A stretch of 64,000 nucleotides of DNA from a bacterium (GTDB taxonomy: Bacteria > Zixibacteria > MSB-5A5 > GN15 > FEB-12): NCBI GenBank assembly GCA_016708025.1, contig JADJGQ010000001.1, positions 62,001 to 126,000 of the forward strand, written 5' to 3'. The notes below the pieces were generated by a model. That model saw only the letters and a program-made list of their open reading frames with translations, had not been told where the DNA came from and did not search any database. Below are positions 59,335-64,000 of the stretch, one piece after another. Position 1 is the stretch's first letter, and every line of letters begins with the position of its first letter. A program made the position numbers and the translations under genes.

Positions 59335-60795
59335 GTGCAGCCGTTGACAATCGCGATCGGAAATCAACCCCTCAACCTCCTGCCGTCGCAGGCGAATCGG
59401 CATGGGCTCATCGCCGGCGCCACCGGCACCGGCAAAACTGTCACCATGCAGCGATTCGCTGAAGCATTCAGCCGGATCGGTGTGCCGGTTTTCCTGGCGG
59501 ATATCAAAGGGGATGTTTCCGGTATCTCAGCCGCCGGTTCGGCGACGCCAAAAGTCGCGGAACGTCTGGAACTGCTCAAGATAGCGAATCATCCGTTCGA
59601 GGGATGTCCGGTTACGTTCTGGGATATCTACGGCGAAAAGGGGATGCCGCTTCGGACGACCATCTCCGATATGGGGCCACTGCTGTTGTCGCGGCTGATG
59701 AATCTGAGCGACACGCAGTCAGGGGTGCTGACCTCGGTATTCAAGATAGCCGATGATCACGGGCTGCTGCTTTTGGATCTCAAAGATCTCAAGGCGATGC
59801 TTCAGTTTGCGGCGGATAATTCCAAACAGTTCACGACGCAGTATGGGAATATCGCGACAGCTTCGGTTGGGGCGATCCAGCGGGGGCTGGTTGGATTGGA
59901 GCAGGAAGGGGCCGACCAGTTTTTTGGTGAACCGGCGCTCGAACTGAGCGATCTGATGAAGGTGGATGAAAAGGGGCGAGGGTTGGTCAATATCCTTGCG
60001 GCCGATAAGCTCTTTCAATCACCGCGAATTTATGCTACCTCGCTGTTGTGGTTGTTGTCGGAGCTGTTCGAACAGCTCCCGGAGGCAGGGGATCTGGAAA
60101 AGCCAAAGCTCGTATTCGTTTTCGATGAAGCGCACCTCTTGTTCGAAGATATGCCGAAAGCGCTCGAAGATAAGATAGAGCAGGTGGTGCGCCTGATCCG
60201 GTCAAAAGGGGTGGGAGTATATTTCGTGACGCAGAACCCGCTCGACATACCGGAATCAATTCTCGGTCAATTGGGGAATCGGGTGCAACATGCCCTGAGA
60301 GCCTACACCCAGAAGGATACCAAAGCGGTCAAAGCGGCGGCGCAGTCATTTCGGACCAATCCCGGAGTCGATCCTGAAAAGATCATCACCGAACTGGGGA
60401 CCGGAGAAGCACTCGTTTCGTTGCTGGATACTAAGTCAGTACCGATGCCGGTTGAGCGGGCGTTTGTTCTTCCACCACACAGCCAGATCGGACCGATTCC
60501 AGATGAACGCCGAAGCATGTTGATAGAACTTTCACCCCTTCGCTCTCGATACTCGCAGACGATTGACCGGGATTCCGCCTATGAGCGACTGAAACAGCGC
60601 GCGGAGATGGCGGCCCAGGCAGAGAGTGAGGCCGAGACGACTCGTCGGAAACCTAGCACGACAACTCGCGGACGTACACCCGAGAGTCCGACCGATGCTC
60701 TAATGAAGGGGGCGGCGCGAGCGATAGGGAGTACGCTTGGGCGAGAAGTAGTCCGCGGAATACTCGGTGGTCTGTTTGGCGGACGAAAGCGGTAG
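59335..60795 (+). CDS. DUF853/HerA-like ATPase
   Basis: The 486-residue protein, from a GTG start, belongs to the HerA-related DUF853 group (E. coli YjgR). It has Walker A GATGTGKT (28-35), Walker B FVFDEAHLLFED, an arginine-rich ending and typical segments such as VFLADIKGDVSGIS, PRIYATSLLWLLSELFEQLPE, and KGVGVYFVTQNPLDIPESILGQLGNRVQHALRAY. Such hexameric ATPases act on DNA or membrane-bound cargo, but the role of this group is not established. The C-terminus is low-complexity and Arg/Gly-rich. Confidence 0.88.
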   Translation: MQPLTIAIGNQPLNLLPSQANRHGLIAGATGTGKTVTMQRFAEAFSRIGVPVFLADIKGDVSGISAAGSATPKVAERLELLKIANHPFEGCPVTFWDIYGEKGMPLRTTISDMGPLLLSRLMNLSDTQSGVLTSVFKIADDHGLLLLDLKDLKAMLQFAADNSKQFTTQYGNIATASVGAIQRGLVGLEQEGADQFFGEPALELSDLMKVDEKGRGLVNILAADKLFQSPRIYATSLLWLLSELFEQLPEAGDLEKPKLVFVFDEAHLLFEDMPKALEDKIEQVVRLIRSKGVGVYFVTQNPLDIPESILGQLGNRVQHALRAYTQKDTKAVKAAAQSFRTNPGVDPEKIITELGTGEALVSLLDTKSVPMPVERAFVLPPHSQIGPIPDERRSMLIELSPLRSRYSQTIDRDSAYERLKQRAEMAAQAESEAETTRRKPSTTTRGRTPESPTDALMKGAARAIGSTLGREVVRGILGGLFGGRKR

Positions 60796-60834
60796 CCTTT
60801 CACTCGTCCAGCTTCGATGATCCTCTTGCATGAA

Positions 60835-60870
60835 TTGGCAATCTGTCTATATTGATTATAACATATAGAC
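60835..60870 (+). promoter_or_regulatory. Promoter with operator-like palindrome
   Basis: -35 TTGGCA (60835-60840) and -10 TATAAC (60857-60862) are 16 bases apart. The arms GTCTATAT (60845-60852) and ATATAGAC (60863-60870) form a perfect 8-bp inverted repeat around the -10 box. This serves the dockerin protein gene that starts at 60920. Confidence 0.6.
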
Positions 60871-60919
60871 AACTATCCATGTTATCTGTTCGGACCAAAC
60901 AGAGTGCGCAGAGGTCAGC

Positions 60920-61936
60920 ATGCAGTTCATCGGCACATTCATATTTACAGCCCTAATGCTCCTTAGTCTGACCGGTGTCAGTGTCGGCCAGTCGATCACG
61001 GCAAATCATACGTCAGTTCCGTTGTTCGAATCGATCCCGGATTCGGTGGTCCGCGAGATACGTTCGAACTACCGGATCTTCTACGGGCATACGTCGCACG
61101 GAAGCCAGATCGTGACCGGAATGCAGATGTTGATGTCCGAAGATACGCTGTATCGGGTGAACGATGGTGACGGCTCATTGTCCATTGAAGAATATGGATC
61201 GGATCTCGGTCATTTGGGGGATACCTCGTGGGCTCAGGTCACGCGTCAGCGCCTGGACCAGCCGGGGAGCGACATCAATGTTGTCGTCTGGTCATGGTGC
61301 GGAGGAGTATCGGACAATACGGTGGACGGTATCGCCACCTACCTGGCGAAGATGGCTGACCTTGAATTGGATTATCCCAATGTGAAGTTCATTTATATGA
61401 CCGGACATCTGGACGGGACTGGGCCGACCGGAAATCTGTATCTTCGCAATAACCAGATACGGCAATCTACTACCTACCATGGTGATGTGCTGTTTGACTT
61501 TGCGGATATAGAAAGCTACGACCCGGACGGTGTCTGGTATCCGGACGAGACCGATGCCTGTGCATGGTGCGCCGACTGGTGCAGCTCGCATGGTTGTCCG
61601 ACCTGTGGCGACTGTGCGCATTCGCACTGCTTCAATTGCTATCAGAAGGGGAAAGCATTCTGGTGGCTGATGGCGGAGATGATCGGGTGGGATAGCACGA
61701 ATTGCTGTGTTGGAGTAAGGGGGGATGTGAATATGAGCGGAAATCTGTCACCTGATCTTTTGGATCTGTCTTTGTTGATTGCCTACCTGACAACATCACC
61801 AAAGCCATTTTTGCCATGTATTGGTGAAGCGAATGTTAATGGTGACGCAGGGTCATTGATCGATATTTCGGATCTGTCACTGCTAATTTGGTCTTTGGTC
61901 GCGCCGCCAAGACCTGTCCTGCCGAATTGCCCCTGA
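60920..61936 (+). CDS. Secreted protein with C-terminal dockerin
   Basis: The protein has 338 residues. A signal peptide (MQFIGTFIFTALMLLSLTGVSVGQ) leads to a domain beginning NYRIFYGHTSHGSQIVTGMQM, then SDINVVVWSWCGG and FIYMTGHLDGTGPTGNL, which recalls an SGNH-hydrolase-like fold without a clear catalytic triad. Residues about 213-240 are very Cys-rich (CAWCADWCSSHGCPTCGDC), probably disulfide-linked or metal-binding. The last 77 residues hold dockerin-like repeats with DLSLLIAYL and DISDLSLLIWSL and a pair of Cys, as in the protein at 1547. It is presumably located outside the cell, on a carrier not encoded here. Confidence 0.75.
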   Translation: MQFIGTFIFTALMLLSLTGVSVGQSITANHTSVPLFESIPDSVVREIRSNYRIFYGHTSHGSQIVTGMQMLMSEDTLYRVNDGDGSLSIEEYGSDLGHLGDTSWAQVTRQRLDQPGSDINVVVWSWCGGVSDNTVDGIATYLAKMADLELDYPNVKFIYMTGHLDGTGPTGNLYLRNNQIRQSTTYHGDVLFDFADIESYDPDGVWYPDETDACAWCADWCSSHGCPTCGDCAHSHCFNCYQKGKAFWWLMAEMIGWDSTNCCVGVRGDVNMSGNLSPDLLDLSLLIAYLTTSPKPFLPCIGEANVNGDAGSLIDISDLSLLIWSLVAPPRPVLPNCP

Positions 61937-61938
61937 TA

Positions 61939-63801
61939 CTACCGGATCTGGTCTGCGGGGATAGCGTTTAATTCAGTGACGAGTCGCTGGAAATCCTGAT
62001 TGGCGGGATCCAGTCGGACTGCCTCTTCTGCCGCAATTTTCGCGTCCTTCACTCTCATCAGATCAACATACGCCAGGCTGAGATAGTAATAGAGCGGCGG
62101 GTTGGTCGGGAATATCGCTTTGGCCTGTTCCAGTATGGCGACCGCGTTGGCGAAATCTTTCGTCTCCGAATAGCAGATTGAGAGGTTGATATATGGTTCC
62201 GGAAGGCGGGAGTCGTACTGCATTGCTTTCTGGAAATAGGGGGCGGCCTCGCTGAAGCGACCCTGGCGACTGAGAACGGTGCCGATATTATTGTAGCCCC
62301 GGCCATAGGTTGGATTGGCGGCTACGGCCTTTTGGTATTCGATGATGGCGAAATCGAGTTTTCCTTTGCGCAGGTAGGCGTTGCCCAGTAAGTCACGATT
62401 TTCTGCTTCGACTGTCGCCATATTCAGCTTGAGCAGGTCGTGATTGCTCTCGACCGCCAGCGCGAGAAATGCGATAACACAGATGATAACCGGCTTGAGC
62501 TTCCCTGCTTTCCATAGTTCAATGAACTTATAGACAGCGAAAACCGCAAAGAGGATGAGCAAGGGGACGAGCGGCTGACGGAAGCGTGAGCAGACGAAAA
62601 ACGCGATCAGCGATGCCGAGAACGCACCGATGAAAAGATAGGGGAGAAGATACTTGCGCCAGTCTCGCAGTGAAAGTCCGATGCCGATCAATCCAAGCGG
62701 GGCGAGCAGGCCGTATGGGAAGTAGAGCCAACCGCGATGCAACAGCAGGTTCATCACTGAAGAGTATTCGTTCGGCAGATATTCATCCTGATTGTTCGGT
62801 ATCTCGTAGCCGTTGATCAGTAGTCGCGCTTTCTTGACGAGCAGGCCGAAGAAACGACCGGGCTCCGCGCTGATCTCCTGCCAGGTTTTTGTGCTCCAGT
62901 AATCCGAGACTTCTGAGAACGTCAGTTTCTTCCCGGCTGCTTGCTCGGCTATGGCGATGGACTGCAGATAGCCGCCGCGCCAACTGGCATCGATCCCTTC
63001 AACTCGCGCCGACCAGCCATCGGCCTTAGAATTATTCCCGACATAGAAGTTGTATCCGCCCTGCCAGGAGATAGTGATGAATTCATCGGCTACTACATAG
63101 TTGCGGATGGTGACCGGAAGGACAACCAGAAGCGATGAGAACCCGACCAGGGAAATGGCGGTGATCGCTTTCTTAAGGCCATATTGCGGTCTGAGAATGA
63201 ACCATCCCCAGATCAGGAGTGCGGGGCCAAAGAGAAGTATCGTGGGGCGGGCGATTCCGCCGAGGCCGAGCATGATCCCTGCGGCGATGAGCAACCAGCG
63301 GGATCTCCCCTCGGAGTAGACGAGCAACAGGATAGTTGATAACGAAAGGAGTACCTCGAGAAGCGTGATCAGCAATGAGGCATCATAGTAGATCAGAGTT
63401 GGATAAAAGACGGCGATCCACCCTGACCAGAGTCCGATTTGCTTGTTAAAGATCCGTTTGCCGAGGAAAAAGAGAAGGACCGGCACCAATGCCCCAAGCA
63501 GTATCTGGATAATCCTGACCCCAAAAAACGATCCGCCCGTCATTTTGAACAGGAACGCCAACAAGTAGGGATAGAGCGGTGCGCGGAAGTACGGTTCATT
63601 CGGATAGCCCTGGGGGGAATTGATCTGTTTGACCAATTCCATATGATAGCCTTCATCCATGGTGGGATCATCAAAGGTAGGCATCGACTCAAGTTGTACG
63701 ACGTGGAACAGTCTGATACCAAAGGCGACGAGGAAGATCAATAGCGGGATGAGCCAGGGACGCGCAACTGAATGCGCTTGGGGTGCTCGACGGCCAGACA
63801 T
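61939..63801 (-). CDS. PMT-type (GT39) membrane glycosyltransferase with C-terminal TPRs
   Basis: The 620-residue protein has about ten membrane helices in its first 440 residues and at least four TPR units from about 470 to 610 (KLDFAIIEYQKAVAANPTYGRGYNNIGTVLSRQ and others). The first periplasmic loop has DDPTMDEGYHMELVK, with an acidic pair as in PMT_2/ArnT enzymes, followed by YFRAPLYPYLLAFLFKMTGG. The donor and target are unknown; by family it moves a lipid-linked sugar outside the inner membrane. It is convergent with the dockerin protein gene, whose stop is two bases away. Confidence 0.82.
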   Translation of the reverse strand: MSGRRAPQAHSVARPWLIPLLIFLVAFGIRLFHVVQLESMPTFDDPTMDEGYHMELVKQINSPQGYPNEPYFRAPLYPYLLAFLFKMTGGSFFGVRIIQILLGALVPVLLFFLGKRIFNKQIGLWSGWIAVFYPTLIYYDASLLITLLEVLLSLSTILLLVYSEGRSRWLLIAAGIMLGLGGIARPTILLFGPALLIWGWFILRPQYGLKKAITAISLVGFSSLLVVLPVTIRNYVVADEFITISWQGGYNFYVGNNSKADGWSARVEGIDASWRGGYLQSIAIAEQAAGKKLTFSEVSDYWSTKTWQEISAEPGRFFGLLVKKARLLINGYEIPNNQDEYLPNEYSSVMNLLLHRGWLYFPYGLLAPLGLIGIGLSLRDWRKYLLPYLFIGAFSASLIAFFVCSRFRQPLVPLLILFAVFAVYKFIELWKAGKLKPVIICVIAFLALAVESNHDLLKLNMATVEAENRDLLGNAYLRKGKLDFAIIEYQKAVAANPTYGRGYNNIGTVLSRQGRFSEAAPYFQKAMQYDSRLPEPYINLSICYSETKDFANAVAILEQAKAIFPTNPPLYYYLSLAYVDLMRVKDAKIAAEEAVRLDPANQDFQRLVTELNAIPADQIR

Positions 63802-63870
63802 AGGATGAGTATACCGAGTGGGGAGGGGGAAATCAATTCAGATGTCGAATTGTTGGTGAATAGAGAAAGG

Positions 63871-63900
63871 CAAAGAAAAAGGCCGCGTGAACGCGGCCTT
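63871..63900 (-). terminator. Rho-independent terminator of the right-edge gene
   Basis: Perfect 9-bp arms AAGGCCGCG and CGCGGCCTT enclose a 4-base loop, and on the minus strand TTTTTCTTTG follows. It lies 24 bases past the stop codon at 63925. Confidence 0.9.
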
Positions 63901-63924
63901 GAAATATCAGGAAAGATCCGAGAC

Positions 63925-64000
63925 TTACTTCTTCTCGGGTTTCTTTTCGTCCTTTTTGGCACCAGCAGGAGCGGCACCAGCTTTGGCACCACCAGCGGGA
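63925..64000 (-). CDS. C-terminal end of a protein cut by the window edge
   Basis: Only the last 25 codons are visible. They end in a low-complexity PAGGAKAGAAPAG stretch and a KKDEKKPEKK tail, then TAA. Such Ala/Lys-rich tails are seen in ribosomal or nucleoid proteins of related bacteria, but nothing more can be said. A strong terminator follows. The region 63802-63870 between it and the glycosyltransferase gene shows nothing. Confidence 0.6.
   Translation of the reverse strand, partial: PAGGAKAGAAPAGAKKDEKKPEKK

Noticed and set aside
1..64000. CRISPR arrays, insertion sequences, prophage or integrase genes
   Set aside because: No regularly spaced direct repeats and no transposase or recombinase reading frame were found on either strand.

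Overview
The window looks like a chromosomal segment of a Gram-negative, diderm bacterium of the FCB/Zixibacteria type. This is inferred from gene content only: LpxH (lipid A synthesis), lipoproteins with lipoboxes, secreted proteins ending in dockerin-like DLSDLSLLI repeats, a DUF2723 membrane protein, a DUF4159/DUF4175/TPR operon and a DUF4396 protein. No 16S gene is present, so the assignment is tentative. Promoters with TTGAC -35 boxes and TATATT-like -10 boxes recur at 16-17 bp spacing.

Region 1-7.5 kb: the start of a secreted protein running off the left edge, a four-helix membrane protein, a secreted caspase-like protein with a dockerin tail whose catalytic residues appear lost, a double SH3 protein, a DUF4396 gene broken by a pure G/C/A run that looks like an assembly artefact, and the hemW-lepB pair.

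Region 7.5-15.2 kb: an accessory island read entirely on the minus strand. A large RHS/YD-repeat protein ends in an AHH-type nuclease toxin domain and overlaps a double-CXXC (SitI6-like) immunity gene by 4 bp. A probable second immunity gene and a DUF4304 gene follow. Two copies of one intergenic repeat bracket the island and a third partial copy lies 2.4 kb further on. This is the most interesting part of the window.

Region 15.2-25.2 kb: a lipoprotein, a glutamine synthetase lacking the adenylylation tyrosine, a patch of dispersed repeats and hairpins, a secreted protein built of GxDxY repeats, a 5'-truncated RAMA-domain gene, an EamA transporter, an HTH-DUF2087 regulator, a DUF2723 membrane protein with TPRs, and a small coiled-coil membrane protein.

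Region 25.2-42.9 kb: the TPR/DUF4175/DUF4159 operon, a GT-C glycosyltransferase, an SDR, a membrane-anchored M23 peptidase, an ECF sigma factor next to a copper ATPase, a cytosolic histidine kinase followed by CheV, and a kinase/regulator pair translationally linked to a 47-residue membrane peptide and a lipoprotein.

Region 43-64 kb: a 4-hydroxybutyryl-CoA dehydratase-like protein with an altered Fe-S ligand, an orphan methyltransferase, lpxH, purL, the housekeeping run tilS-hpt-ftsH-folE-folP-cdaA-lepA-tadA with two membrane genes, a tRNA-Ser(CGA), a HerA-like ATPase, a second dockerin protein, a PMT-type glycosyltransferase with TPRs, and the C-terminal end of a gene cut by the right edge.
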